Origin: an uncultured Bacteroidota bacterium
GTDB lineage: Bacteria; Bacteroidota; Bacteroidia; Bacteroidales; P3
Direction of reading: 5' to 3'
Length of the DNA: 36,864 nt
NCBI GenBank assembly: GCA_902783595.1
Contig: CACZRR010000049.1
Span: forward strand, 1 to 36,864
The position numbers and the translations under genes are program-made. Positions 8,315 through 17,609 of this stretch are shown piece by piece (position 1 is the stretch's first letter; every line of letters starts with the position of its first letter). The notes below the pieces were generated by a model. That model had not been told where the DNA came from, made no database searches, and worked only from the letters and a program-made list of their open reading frames with translations.

Positions 8315-8345
8315 CAAAAGTACAACTTTTTTTATTTCCCGCAAA
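8315..8345 (-). promoter_or_regulatory. Promoter of the rimP-nusA-infB operon
   Basis: On the minus strand TTTG (8342-8345), 19 nt, then TACTTTTG (8315-8322): an exact match to the Bacteroidetes consensus. The predicted start is near 8308, giving a leader of about 36 nt that consists mostly of the hairpin at 8284-8304. Confidence 0.8.
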
Positions 8346-8406
8346 TTTTTTCTACACTTTTAAATAAGAAGAACAACTTTTTGCGGACTATGGGATTGGG
8401 GATTGA

Positions 8407-9756
8407 TCACAGGATTTCTTCGGCGAGGGCAGCAAAGTCAATGCCGTCGAAATTTCCGCTACTCATCATGAGCAGGTTGGCATCATGCCACTGCATGGTT
8501 TTTATCTCTTTCACCATCTCAGCGCTGTCTGTGAACACTTTTACCTGACCACCAAAAGCCTCGCACACAGCCATAGAATCTAGTGGTGGAAGTTTCTTGA
8601 GCTGTAGGGCGTGGTGGCTATAGTAGACAAAACGCACATCGGCTTCGTCCATCGTTCCGCGGTAGTGCTGCAAAAAATCCTGTGTCAACGAGCTGAACGT
8701 GTGCAGTTCCATGCAGGCTACTAGTTTCCGCTGAGGGTACTGCTCTCGCACAGCGTGGACAGTGGCACGCAATTTGGATGGGGCATGCGCAAAATCCTTA
8801 TAGACTGCGCAGGTCTCGTTAGCCTTCACTAATTCCAATCGCTTTGCTGCTCCTTCAAAGGTTTGGATTGCGGCATTAAACTGTTCATCACTAACGCCCA
8901 CCTGACGGCAAGCCAAACGGGCAGCTGTAAGGTTGAGCAAATTGTGGTGACCGAAAATTTTCAGCGGTGTCCTAGGATTGGAAATGTACGTGATGCTCTT
9001 TTCCACCACATGCTTTGGGCAACGGTATTCACATTTCGTAATATCATCTCTATGGTTGCCATCGACTACACGTTTTACCTCCTCGTCCTCGCCGCAATAT
9101 ATGAGTGTACCCTGAGGCTCAATCAGATCCACAAACTTGGAAAATTGTTCTCTATAGATATCGAATGTAGGAAAAACGTTGACGTGATCCCACTCGATGC
9201 CGGTGATGATAGCCACATTGGGGTGGTAAAGATGGAACTTAGGACGTCTGTCTATGGGCGATGTAAGGTATTCGTCGCCCTCAATGACCATCACGCGTGC
9301 TTTTTCGCTCAAACGCACCATTACGTCGAAACCCTTAAGTTGCGCTCCCACCATAAAGTCGGCATCAATGCCGCAGTGTTGTAGCACATGCAATATCATA
9401 GCCGTGGTCGTTGTCTTGCCGTGCGAGCCACCCACCACAATGCGTACCTTGTCCTTAGACTGCTCATAAAGATATTCCGGGTAGCTATAAATCTTGATAC
9501 CCAGTTCCTGTGCCTTTAGCAACTCGGGGTTGTCTTGTCGCGCATGCATACCCAAAACCACGGCATCAAGTTTTGTTGAAATACGCTCTGGATGCCATCC
9601 TTCTTTGTCAGGAAGAAGGCCATATTTAGCCAGTCGTGAGCGAGCGGGGTCAAAAATTTCGTCGTCGCTTCCAGTGACGGTGATACCCTTTTGGCAGAGG
9701 GCAATAGCGAGGTTATGCATCGCAGAGCCTCCGATGGCAATAAAATGGACGTTCAT
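8407..9756 (-). CDS. mpl: UDP-N-acetylmuramate:L-alanyl-gamma-D-glutamyl-meso-diaminopimelate ligase
   Basis: Mpl joins recycled murein tripeptide to UDP-MurNAc, a cytoplasmic salvage step of peptidoglycan turnover. The 449-residue protein begins with a Rossmann-like MurC-type domain (HFIAIGGSAMHNLAIAL), carries the ATP-binding P-loop GGSHGKTTTT at residues 109-118, and shows the Mur-ligase central motifs (VIEGDEY, HHNLLNLTAA). The match to Mpl rather than MurC rests on the N-terminal IGGSAMHNLA form and the size; MurC remains the alternative. It lies 22 bp downstream of the HD phosphohydrolase, probably in the same transcript, and just ahead of the rimP promoter. Confidence 0.88.
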   Translation of the reverse strand: MNVHFIAIGGSAMHNLAIALCQKGITVTGSDDEIFDPARSRLAKYGLLPDKEGWHPERISTKLDAVVLGMHARQDNPELLKAQELGIKIYSYPEYLYEQSKDKVRIVVGGSHGKTTTTAMILHVLQHCGIDADFMVGAQLKGFDVMVRLSEKARVMVIEGDEYLTSPIDRRPKFHLYHPNVAIITGIEWDHVNVFPTFDIYREQFSKFVDLIEPQGTLIYCGEDEEVKRVVDGNHRDDITKCEYRCPKHVVEKSITYISNPRTPLKIFGHHNLLNLTAARLACRQVGVSDEQFNAAIQTFEGAAKRLELVKANETCAVYKDFAHAPSKLRATVHAVREQYPQRKLVACMELHTFSSLTQDFLQHYRGTMDEADVRFVYYSHHALQLKKLPPLDSMAVCEAFGGQVKVFTDSAEMVKEIKTMQWHDANLLMMSSGNFDGIDFAALAEEIL

Positions 9757-9778
9757 AAATTAATAGATATACCTTGAA

Positions 9779-10891
9779 TTATTTTTTAGGGTAATAATGG
9801 AAGTATTTGGTCACCTGCTTCTCGAGGAAATGACGATCTAGCTGATCACTGGCTTCGCTGATGGGGAGACAACATCCATCCTTGTAGAGCACCTTTATCT
9901 CTTGGTCGTTGAAGTCATAGCTACGGTTGGCGAGTTTGCCCGTTCCCTCATAATAAGTTGGACAGACATCTAGAAACGGCGAGTTGCTGAATTGTATGGC
10001 AGGCAGCCGACGGTTGACCATATTCTTACATAAAGTACCTAATATCTCGTCGTCAGATTGCTGCCAATGCTTCACAGCCACCATAATGTCGTCGTCGTCC
10101 ACTTCAGCAAAGCGGTCGAGGAAGTCGGGCGCCAAAGGATCGAAGTGAAAGACCGTCGAGTCGAGTTCACGAGCACGACGGAGAATATTCAACAATAGCT
10201 GATCAGCGGCGATAACGGTCTTGTGCATGTACACCTGCCAGTACATCAGGCGGCGACTGATAATGAATTTCTCCACACTGTAGATACCCTTTTCGTCAAT
10301 AACCAACTCGTCATCATGGACGTTCAACATGCTGATGATACGGTCGGTGCCCACGATGCCCTCACTCACGCCAGTGAAGAACGAGTCGCGACCGAGGTAG
10401 TCAAGGCGATCCATATCTAACTGGCTGCTTACCAGCTGATGCAGAAAATGCTTGTGGTATGTGTTGGAGAAAATGTCGATGGCCATATTCAACGCCCCTC
10501 CCATCTCATCGTTGATGCGCTGCATCATCAGGAGCGTAATCTCCTCGTGCGGTACATCCACGAGCACCCGTTCGCTGGTGTGTGAAAAAGGGCCATGTCC
10601 AATGTCATGCAACAGGATAGCGAGCTTAGCGCCACGGCATTCGTCATCGGTTATTTCCACACCTTTCAGTTTCAGCACATCCAATGCGCGCTTCATCAAA
10701 TTAAGTGCGCCGAGCATGTGGCTGAAGCGGGTGTGCATGGCGCCAGGATAGACGAGGCAGGTGAGTCCCAACTGCTTGATACGCCGCTGACGCTGAAACC
10801 AAGGATGCTCAATCACCTTCAGCAGCACTGGGTCATCCACCGACAGAAATCCGTCATACACCGGGTCGTTAATTATCTTACGTTTTAACAT
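9779..10891 (-). CDS. HD-domain phosphohydrolase (dGTPase/SAMHD1-like)
   Basis: The protein belongs to the HD superfamily of metal-dependent phosphohydrolases related to deoxyguanosine triphosphatases. The metal ligands are visible: His58 in TRFSHMLG, then the paired His95-Asp96 in LLHDIGHGPFSH; a later Asp in LDMDRLDYLGRD is the expected fourth ligand. The 370-residue form is the short family member common in Bacteroidetes. I use ATG 10891 (MLKRKIINDPVYDGF); an ATG one codon before and one at 10933 are also in frame. Substrate is not readable from sequence: dNTP hydrolysis is a family inference. Placed between glnS and mpl. Confidence 0.85.
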   Translation of the reverse strand: MLKRKIINDPVYDGFLSVDDPVLLKVIEHPWFQRQRRIKQLGLTCLVYPGAMHTRFSHMLGALNLMKRALDVLKLKGVEITDDECRGAKLAILLHDIGHGPFSHTSERVLVDVPHEEITLLMMQRINDEMGGALNMAIDIFSNTYHKHFLHQLVSSQLDMDRLDYLGRDSFFTGVSEGIVGTDRIISMLNVHDDELVIDEKGIYSVEKFIISRRLMYWQVYMHKTVIAADQLLLNILRRARELDSTVFHFDPLAPDFLDRFAEVDDDDIMVAVKHWQQSDDEILGTLCKNMVNRRLPAIQFSNSPFLDVCPTYYEGTGKLANRSYDFNDQEIKVLYKDGCCLPISEASDQLDRHFLEKQVTKYFHYYPKK

Positions 10892-10961
10892 CATGCGGCT
10901 GTTTTTGGGGGGACGGCAATGGATGCCGGTCACGACGCTCCTTCACGCTTTTCCGTGGGTG

Positions 10962-12656
10962 TCATTTAATTTTTGCCCAACTATCCTTCAGGGTACATGT
11001 GCGATTGAAGACCAGCCGGTCGGAAGTGCTCTCAAGGTCGGAGCAGAAATAGCCCATGCGCTCAAACTGGTAGCGAGCGATTCCGTCTTTCCATTTTTCA
11101 CTTTCCTTTTTCCATTCACTCAGTGCTGGTTCGCATTTTGCTGATACCACTTTAAGGCTATTGGGGTTGAGGTTTTCCAAGAAGGAGTGTCCTTCCTCCA
11201 CATCGTCGGGAGCCTCGACGGCGAAGAGACGGTCAAAGAGGCGTACCTCAGCATCGATGGCATGCTGCGCGCTCACCCAGTGGATGGTTCCTTTTACTTT
11301 GCGCCCGTCTGGAGCATCGCCGCCACGAGTATTGGGGTCATAAGTGCAGTGAATGCAAGTGATCTTGCCATCAGTATCCTTTTCCACACTTTGGGCGGTA
11401 ACAAAATATGCATAACGCAGACGTACCTCCTGTCCGATAGCCATGCGGAAGTATTTTTTGGGAGCCACCTCCATAAAATCATCTCGTTCAATATACAGTT
11501 CACGCCCAAATGGTACTTGGCGGGTGCCGTCGCCCTCATTCTCGGGATTATTCACAGCGGTTAGCATCTCGGTTTGTCCCTCGGGATAGTTGTCGATAAC
11601 CACCTTCACGGGGTCAATCACAGCCATGCGTCGTTGTGCGACTTTGTTAAGGTGTTCGCGCAGCGAAAATTCCAGCAGACCATAATCGATGATATTGTCT
11701 CGTTTTGCGACGCCGATGCGATCGCAAAAGGCGCGTATGCTCTCCGGGGTATAGCCACGACGACGGAATCCGCAGATGGTAGGCATGCGAGGGTCATTCC
11801 AGCCAGTGACATAGCCTTCTTTGACCAGTTGCAGCAGCTTCCGTTTGCTCATCACGGTATAGTTAATATTCAGACGAGCGAACTCATACTGATGGCTCGG
11901 CCAAATGCCCAGTTGCTCGATGAACCAGTCGTAGAGAGGGCGGTGAATATCAAACTCCAATGTACAGATGCTATGCGTGATGTGCTCGATGGAATCGCTC
12001 TGACCATGGGCGTAATCGTACATTGGATATATGCACCACTTGTCGCCCGTACGGTGATGGTGGGCATGGAGAATGCGGTACATAATGGGGTCACGGAACA
12101 TCATATTGGGATGACTCATGCTGATCTTGGCGCGCAGGACCTTGCTTCCATCCTCGAATTCACCGGCACGCATACGGCGGAAGAGATCAAGGTTTTCTTC
12201 AACGGAACGGTTGCGATAGGGGCTATCGGTACCGGGGGTTGTGACGGTGCCGCGCCCAGTGCGTATCTCGTCGAGAGTTTGGTCGTCGACGTAAGCCATT
12301 CCCTTTTGTATCAGTAGTTCAGCCCACTGGTAAAGTTGTTCAAAATAGTCGCTCGCATAATGTTTTTCAGCCCAATCGAATCCAAGCCAATGGATATCTT
12401 CCTGAATGGAGTCAACATATTCCGTATCCTCCTTCACGGGGTTGGTGTCGTCAAAACGCAAATTTGTCTTGCCGCCATATTTTTGGGCGAGACCAAAGTT
12501 GATGCAGATACTTTTGGCATGACCGATGTGCAGGTAGCCATTAGGTTCGGGGGGAAAACGGGTCTGTATGGAGCTGTAGCTACCATCTTTAAGACCTTGT
12601 TCAATAATTTCTTCGAGAAAATTCAATGATTTCTCAGTGCCATTCAATTCTTCCAT
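10962..12656 (-). CDS. glnS: Glutaminyl-tRNA synthetase
   Basis: This class I synthetase charges tRNA-Gln directly with glutamine. The 564-residue product has the class I signatures HIGH at 43-46 (in [15 protein letters not shown]) and a KMSKS-type MSKRK near residue 269, and a C-terminal anticodon-binding beta-barrel region with family-typical [16 protein letters not shown]. Length is close to the 554 residues of the Escherichia coli enzyme. I choose ATG 12656 ([16 protein letters not shown]); the frame is open 25 codons further but that part is not GlnRS-like. It lies 71 bp after the S41 protease gene and 70 bp before the HD gene, with no evident promoter of its own. Confidence 0.97.
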   Translation of the reverse strand: MEELNGTEKSLNFLEEIIEQGLKDGSYSSIQTRFPPEPNGYLHIGHAKSICINFGLAQKYGGKTNLRFDDTNPVKEDTEYVDSIQEDIHWLGFDWAEKHYASDYFEQLYQWAELLIQKGMAYVDDQTLDEIRTGRGTVTTPGTDSPYRNRSVEENLDLFRRMRAGEFEDGSKVLRAKISMSHPNMMFRDPIMYRILHAHHHRTGDKWCIYPMYDYAHGQSDSIEHITHSICTLEFDIHRPLYDWFIEQLGIWPSHQYEFARLNINYTVMSKRKLLQLVKEGYVTGWNDPRMPTICGFRRRGYTPESIRAFCDRIGVAKRDNIIDYGLLEFSLREHLNKVAQRRMAVIDPVKVVIDNYPEGQTEMLTAVNNPENEGDGTRQVPFGRELYIERDDFMEVAPKKYFRMAIGQEVRLRYAYFVTAQSVEKDTDGKITCIHCTYDPNTRGGDAPDGRKVKGTIHWVSAQHAIDAEVRLFDRLFAVEAPDDVEEGHSFLENLNPNSLKVVSAKCEPALSEWKKESEKWKDGIARYQFERMGYFCSDLESTSDRLVFNRTCTLKDSWAKIK

Positions 12657-12727
12657 AACGATTGAGTAATATCTATTATGTGGTGTGTATAATATTACGG
12701 TATATTGTTGTCGAGTTCGTGGAATTA

Positions 12728-14326
12728 TCACTTTTTAGTCCTACTACTCAGATATTGCATAGCAGCCTGATAAGGCTCATCAATCTCTTTCATCACTTTA
12801 TAGTAATATTCGATGCCAAAGAGATCTTTTGCCACCTGTGCTTTGAGTAGCAGATGGAGATACTGTGCGGTATGTGCCGTGCGTTCCGGTTCTTTATTTT
12901 CTGCGTCGATATCGCGCACGACGCCTTTCTCTATAGCTGCCGCAGAGAGAGCACCATCAAGTTCAAAACTATCGTAATGCTGTAAAAAAAGATCAAACGT
13001 TTTCACCTTCTGATCGTTGCGGTGACTATCAGCCCACGCCAGGGGGAACGTGTTAAGGAGGCCCTTACCACGGAGGTTGATGAAATAATCAGTAAGGCGC
13101 ATTGTGTCAATGGGGACAAATATGTCGGGCATAATGCCGCCGCCACCGTATACGGTGCGTCCCGATGCCGTCTGATAGCGCAGTGAGTCTGGGAAATGAA
13201 TAGAGTCGGCGCTTACCAGTTCGCCGTGGCGATAGCGCTGTGATATGTCGTCACGATAGGCGTCGGAGCCTTCATCATAGGGGCGTTGTATACAACGTCC
13301 GGAGGGGGTATAGTAGCGTGCCGTGGTGAGACGTACCTGACCGCCGTCCTTGAGTGCGAACATGCGTTGCACGAGTCCCTTGCCGAATGTGCGACGACCT
13401 ATGAGGACGCCACGATCCCAATCCTGCACGGCGCCGGAGAGAATTTCGGACGCCGATGCCGAACCTTCGTCCACCAATACCACCAGAGTGCCCTGACGGA
13501 AATGTCCACGTCCATCGGCATGAAAGTTTTGACGACGAGAACGACGTCCTTCAGTGTAGACAACCAGCTGACCGCGGCCGAGGAATTCATTAGCCATGCC
13601 GTAGGCGATATCAAGGTAGCCACCCGTATTGCCCCGCAAGTCAAGGATCAGTTGCTGTAATCCTTCTTTTTGTAACGTCCTCAACGCTTTGCGGAATTCG
13701 TCGACCGAGGTGCGTGCAAAACGACTGAGACGAATATATCCGGTGATACTATCAGCCATGAAATAGGTATCGATACTATAGATAGGTACCTTATCGCGTG
13801 TCACCTCAAACGAATAGATGCGACCGCCGCGCAGGATATCAAGAGTCACCACTGTACCCTTTTTGCCACGGAGGTGATTGAACACAAAAGTGTTGTTGAT
13901 GCTATCGCCCGTTGCGGGTGCGTGATTGATGGAGACAATCTTATCACCCACCATAAGTCCAATCTTTTCCGAGGGGCCACCGGCAATGACTGAGCCCACC
14001 ACTATTGTATCGGAGACTATCTGGAAAGAGATGCCCACCCCTTCGAAACTCCCTTCCAAGGGTTCGTTGGCACGTTGCACTTCCTTGGCGGGGATGTACA
14101 TGCTGTGGGGGTCAAGCGCTTTGAGCATAGCGCGCAATGCCTCATCACCCATGCGATTCATGTCGGGGGTATCGACATAATTACCATCTATCATACCCAT
14201 CACCTCATCTACTCGAAGTTGACCAGCAGAGACGGTGTCTGGCAAAATGTACCGCTGTGACCAAGAAAGGTCCACACAGAATAATTGTAGGAAGAAAAGG
14301 ATTAAGAAGTATCGAGCAGTTTTCAT
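12728..14326 (-). CDS. C-terminal processing peptidase, S41 family
   Basis: The 532-residue protein is a periplasmic or secreted tail-specific protease. A signal peptide is visible at residues 1-23 (hydrophobic [12 protein letters not shown], then SWSQ). A PDZ domain follows at about 90-170 ([23 protein letters not shown]). The S41 catalytic core has the nucleophile Ser in [14 protein letters not shown] (about residue 290) and the general base Lys in FGKGLVQ (about 315), the Ser-Lys dyad of CtpA/Prc. The C-terminal ~130 residues are an extra helical domain. It lies 15 bp downstream of aguA, probably in one transcript with aguB-aguA. Which protein it processes is not known. Confidence 0.93.
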   Translation of the reverse strand: MKTARYFLILFFLQLFCVDLSWSQRYILPDTVSAGQLRVDEVMGMIDGNYVDTPDMNRMGDEALRAMLKALDPHSMYIPAKEVQRANEPLEGSFEGVGISFQIVSDTIVVGSVIAGGPSEKIGLMVGDKIVSINHAPATGDSINNTFVFNHLRGKKGTVVTLDILRGGRIYSFEVTRDKVPIYSIDTYFMADSITGYIRLSRFARTSVDEFRKALRTLQKEGLQQLILDLRGNTGGYLDIAYGMANEFLGRGQLVVYTEGRRSRRQNFHADGRGHFRQGTLVVLVDEGSASASEILSGAVQDWDRGVLIGRRTFGKGLVQRMFALKDGGQVRLTTARYYTPSGRCIQRPYDEGSDAYRDDISQRYRHGELVSADSIHFPDSLRYQTASGRTVYGGGGIMPDIFVPIDTMRLTDYFINLRGKGLLNTFPLAWADSHRNDQKVKTFDLFLQHYDSFELDGALSAAAIEKGVVRDIDAENKEPERTAHTAQYLHLLLKAQVAKDLFGIEYYYKVMKEIDEPYQAAMQYLSSRTKK

Positions 14327-14341
14327 GTGTTCAGAAGCGTG

Positions 14342-15397
14342 TTAAGATATATGGGGCATTTTTCTATCCGGCATCTGCTGACTAAGGCAGTGGAAAGATC
14401 CTAAACCCCAGATGATATCTGTTGAGTCTATTCCAACCACTTCGCGGTCAGGGAAGAGGGCTTCAAAGATATAGGCAGCTTCGTTGTCGGTGAGGCACCG
14501 ATAAGTGGGGAATATCACCTTACCGTTGGCGAGATAGAAATTGGCATAGGAAGCAGGTAAACGTTGGTTGTCGTAGAATACCATATCTGGCATAGGCATT
14601 TCCACTATTGTGGGCTGATGTCCATTCGCCAGACGACAGCGCGAAAGCATCTGCACATTCTTTTGTAGAGGCTCGTAATTCTCGTCCCAGATGTCGTGTT
14701 CTACGGCGGTAAGAATGGTATCGGGAGTAACGAAACGGGACAGATCGTCTACATGACCATCGGTATCATCGCCCACAATCCCATCGCCCAACCAGATAAT
14801 ATTATCCACGCCATAATAATCTCTTAAATAGCGTTCTATCTCATCTTGATTCAAGTGTGGGTTACGGTTTGGATTAAGCAGACAGGATGTTGTCGTCAGC
14901 AAATCGCCGCAACCGTTGACATCGATAGAGCCGCCTTCCATAACGATGTTAGGCGTAAAAAACGGCACATTCGGCATGAGGTCATGAATGCGAACAGGAA
15001 CTTCTGTATCAAGCTCGTAAGGATATTTCCCCCCCCATGCATTATGATTCCAATTCACCATTGCCAAGCCTTTTTGTGGGTCACGATTAAGGAGAAATGC
15101 AGGACCATGATCGCGGCACCACGCATCGTTGCTTGGAATTATATGAATATTGATATTCTGCATGTTGACAAACATGGATTCAAGTTCTTCTCGAACATGA
15201 TCAGCCATCTGTTCGTCATCAACATTGATATGAACCTGCTCGCATTCGGCAAGCGTTTTAACAAAGAGATGATAGGATGGGTAAATGGTCTCAATCTTGC
15301 CCGGCCACGAGTCTGGATTTTTGGGATATGTAAGCCAAGTGGCCTCATGACGTGCCCATTCAGCAGGCATATAGTATCCTAGTTCTTTAGGTGTCAT
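14342..15397 (-). CDS. aguA: Agmatine deiminase
   Basis: AguA converts agmatine to N-carbamoylputrescine and ammonia, the first step of the agmatine route to putrescine. The 351-residue protein belongs to the peptidyl-arginine-deiminase-like guanidine-modifying family. Visible signatures are EWARHEATWLTYP near the N terminus, CRDHGPAFL, EGGSIDVNGCGDLLTT and the C-terminal GLGSFHCLSQQMP containing the catalytic Cys at about 337. Its ATG shares one base with the TGA of aguB (TGATG), so the pair is translationally coupled and codes for consecutive steps. Confidence 0.95.
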   Translation of the reverse strand: MTPKELGYYMPAEWARHEATWLTYPKNPDSWPGKIETIYPSYHLFVKTLAECEQVHINVDDEQMADHVREELESMFVNMQNINIHIIPSNDAWCRDHGPAFLLNRDPQKGLAMVNWNHNAWGGKYPYELDTEVPVRIHDLMPNVPFFTPNIVMEGGSIDVNGCGDLLTTTSCLLNPNRNPHLNQDEIERYLRDYYGVDNIIWLGDGIVGDDTDGHVDDLSRFVTPDTILTAVEHDIWDENYEPLQKNVQMLSRCRLANGHQPTIVEMPMPDMVFYDNQRLPASYANFYLANGKVIFPTYRCLTDNEAAYIFEALFPDREVVGIDSTDIIWGLGSFHCLSQQMPDRKMPHIS

Positions 15398-16260
15398 CAG
15401 TCAATATATCTTTTAGTTATATCGCCATAGCTGTCGATGCGGCGGTCGCGAAGGTAGGGCCAATGCCGGCGGTAGTGGTCAGTCTGGTCAAGGTCCAGCG
15501 TTTCGATATGTAAAGCTTCTTCCAGGTGAGGTGCCTGATATAACAGACGCCCGAAAGCATTGGTAATGAAACTACCACCCCAGAATTGCATACCACCTTC
15601 GCGACCGGTCCTGTTGACACTAACCACTGGCACGCCATTCGCAACCGCGTGGCTGCGTTGAATGGTCTGCCAAGCTTCGTACTGCTCGCGGTTGTCGTTC
15701 TCATTCTGTCTCACATCCCATCCTATTGCTGTGGGATAGAACAAGATCTGCGCCCCCTTGAGTGCGGTGATGCGGCTGGCTTCTGGGTACCACTGATCCC
15801 AGCATATGAGTACGCCAATGGTGGCGAACTTAGTTTTAAACACCTTATATCCCAGGTCGCCAGGAGTAAAGTAGAACTTCTCATAGTAGCCAGGGTCGTC
15901 GGGAATATGCATCTTACGGTACTTGCCAAGGAAAGTGCCGTCAGCGTCAATCACCGCCACCGTGTTATGATAGAGTCCTTCGGTCCTTTTTTCAAAAAGA
16001 GAGCATACGATTACCACACCGAGTTCGCGGGCCAGTTTCATAAAATGCTGACAGGAGGGTCCCTCGGGGATCGGTTCTGCCAAGCGGAAATTTTCATAGC
16101 GTTCCTCGTCGCAAAAATAGAGGGAGGCAAAAAGTTCCTGTAGGCAGATAATCTGAGCGCCTCCGGCGGCCAATTCTCTTACCTTATCCGTATAGCGATC
16201 GATGTTTTGAGCCTTATCCGCCCCACAACTCATTTGGACAATACCGACGTTTACTTTCAT
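15397..16260 (-). CDS. aguB: N-carbamoylputrescine amidase
   Basis: AguB hydrolyses N-carbamoylputrescine to putrescine, completing the pathway begun by AguA. It is a nitrilase-superfamily enzyme of 287 residues with the Glu-Lys-Cys triad at Glu42 (CLQELFAS), Lys116 (YRKMHIPDD) and Cys153 (VLICWDQWYPE). I start at ATG 16260 (MKVNVGIVQMS), the usual start of the nitrilase fold; 40 codons further upstream are open but run through the promoter and are hydrophobic, unlike the family. A promoter lies directly upstream, so aguB heads the aguB-aguA-protease transcript. Confidence 0.95.
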   Translation of the reverse strand: MKVNVGIVQMSCGADKAQNIDRYTDKVRELAAGGAQIICLQELFASLYFCDEERYENFRLAEPIPEGPSCQHFMKLARELGVVIVCSLFEKRTEGLYHNTVAVIDADGTFLGKYRKMHIPDDPGYYEKFYFTPGDLGYKVFKTKFATIGVLICWDQWYPEASRITALKGAQILFYPTAIGWDVRQNENDNREQYEAWQTIQRSHAVANGVPVVSVNRTGREGGMQFWGGSFITNAFGRLLYQAPHLEEALHIETLDLDQTDHYRRHWPYLRDRRIDSYGDITKRYID

Positions 16261-16294
16261 GTTTTTGGTTTTGATGTCCTGACAAAATGAAATG

Positions 16295-16325
16295 CAAAAA
16301 TACAAAAAAAAGTCTAAACGTGAAA
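16295..16325 (-). promoter_or_regulatory. Promoter of aguB-aguA
   Basis: On the minus strand TATTTTTG (16295-16302) matches TAnnTTTG. The -33 position, 19 nt upstream, reads TTTC (16322-16325), one mismatch from TTTG. Predicted start near 16288 gives a leader of about 28 nt. Confidence 0.55.
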
Positions 16326-16371
16326 ATATTTCGTAGATGCAATAATTAGTGATATCATTCGTTGTCTGCTC

Positions 16372-17481
16372 ATGCGTCATTCACTCACTCTTCTCGTCTG
16401 TCTTCTGACACTCGCACCGTTGATGTCTGCGCAATCTTTAGTCGACCGGGGAAAAAATGCCGAGCGACAGGGTCTCTATGACTTGGCCGAGAAATATTAC
16501 CGGCAATCCGTCGACAGCAGTCATGAGGCGCGAGTGCTATTAGGCATACTCTTGGAACGAAAGGAGCACTTTTCCGAAGCGTCGCACTGGCTTGCCTCCG
16601 GCGACAGTGGGGCGTTAGCGCTCACCCACTTAGCCATTTGTCAAGCCGAGTTATATCGGTGGGCCGAGGCGCGACATACGGCACAGTGTGCCATTGAGGC
16701 CACCGATACCGGTGCCCACACATTGCGTGCCGACGCCATGGCCACCCTGGCGCTCACCTACTGCCACGACGAGAACTACACCAATGCTCTCCTTTGGGCA
16801 CACCGTGCTCTGAATGAGAACCCGCATTCTGCCAGGGCGCACAACGTGGTTGGCATCATTGAATTTCGAAAAGGCAATGAGAATGAAGCCATCCGTTCAT
16901 TCAAAGAGGCCCTGAAGGTTGACAGCCGCAACATCGATGCCCATTTCAACCTCGGAGCTGTCTATTGCTACCGAAACCGTTACGAGTTAGCCATCAGCAC
17001 TTTAAAGAGTGGTCTAAAAGTGGAACGCAACTCTGTCAAACTCATTTACTGCCTTGGCTGGGCATACCTCCTCAAGGGAGAGAATGAGCATGCCGTAGAA
17101 TGTCTTGAATCCGTTGTACGTTATGACAGCAACTACGTTGACGCTTATAATCGGTTAGGTGACATCCGATATGAGCAGGGAGACTTTAATCAAGCCATTG
17201 CCCACTACCGCAAAGCCACGCAGGTGGCGCCATACCACAGCGAAGGCTACCGGCTGTTGGGGCGAGCATATCTCGCTAAAGGGCAGACGAACAAGGCATT
17301 ACGCAACTATCAGAAAGCGATAGAAATCAATAATAAAGATAGTGAAGCCTACTATCAGTTAGCACTACTCTACAGCCAACAGAAACAGAGCAAGAAAGAA
17401 CTTGCCAATTATAAACGTGCTGCAAAACTAGGGCATCGTGAGGCACAGAAATGGTGTGTCAAGAAGGGGGTTGAGTACTGA
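16372..17481 (+). CDS. Secreted tetratricopeptide-repeat protein
   Basis: The 369-residue product has a clear signal peptide at residues 1-20 (HSLTLLVCLLTLAPLMSAQ) and is otherwise built of TPR units from residue ~25 to the end, with the typical A-x-x-x-Y and P-x-x-x-x-A spacing, for example ARAHNVVGIIEFRKGNENEAI and AYYQLALLYSQQKQSKKEL. TPR proteins act as scaffolds; no enzymatic domain is present. It is predicted periplasmic or surface-exposed. Divergent from aguB (111 bp apart) and 128 bp before the polyprenyl synthase gene. No consensus promoter was found ahead of it. Partner and role are unknown. Confidence 0.88.
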   Translation: MRHSLTLLVCLLTLAPLMSAQSLVDRGKNAERQGLYDLAEKYYRQSVDSSHEARVLLGILLERKEHFSEASHWLASGDSGALALTHLAICQAELYRWAEARHTAQCAIEATDTGAHTLRADAMATLALTYCHDENYTNALLWAHRALNENPHSARAHNVVGIIEFRKGNENEAIRSFKEALKVDSRNIDAHFNLGAVYCYRNRYELAISTLKSGLKVERNSVKLIYCLGWAYLLKGENEHAVECLESVVRYDSNYVDAYNRLGDIRYEQGDFNQAIAHYRKATQVAPYHSEGYRLLGRAYLAKGQTNKALRNYQKAIEINNKDSEAYYQLALLYSQQKQSKKELANYKRAAKLGHREAQKWCVKKGVEY

Positions 17482-17534
17482 CTTGAGTGTATAGGTGAGA
17501 GCATAGAAAATATAATAGAAAATATAAAAGATTT

Positions 17535-17559
17535 CAGCTGAAATAGCTGTTTATTTTTG
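17535..17559 (+). promoter_or_regulatory. Possible promoter and small hairpin before the polyprenyl synthase gene
   Basis: TATTTTTG (17552-17559) fits the -7 consensus, but no TTTG lies 19-21 nt upstream. A 5-bp hairpin, CAGCT (17535-17539) with AGCTG (17545-17549), followed by T-rich sequence, may instead be a weak terminator of the TPR gene. Neither reading is secure. Confidence 0.3.
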
Positions 17560-17609
17560 CGGAGGTGGAGAATAACAAACATTTCTATGAATAAAAAACA
17601 TTAAACAAC

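Noticed and set aside
8273-8344. 24-codon extension of rimP
   Set aside because: Runs over the leader hairpin and the -7 box of the promoter; residues are not RimP-like.
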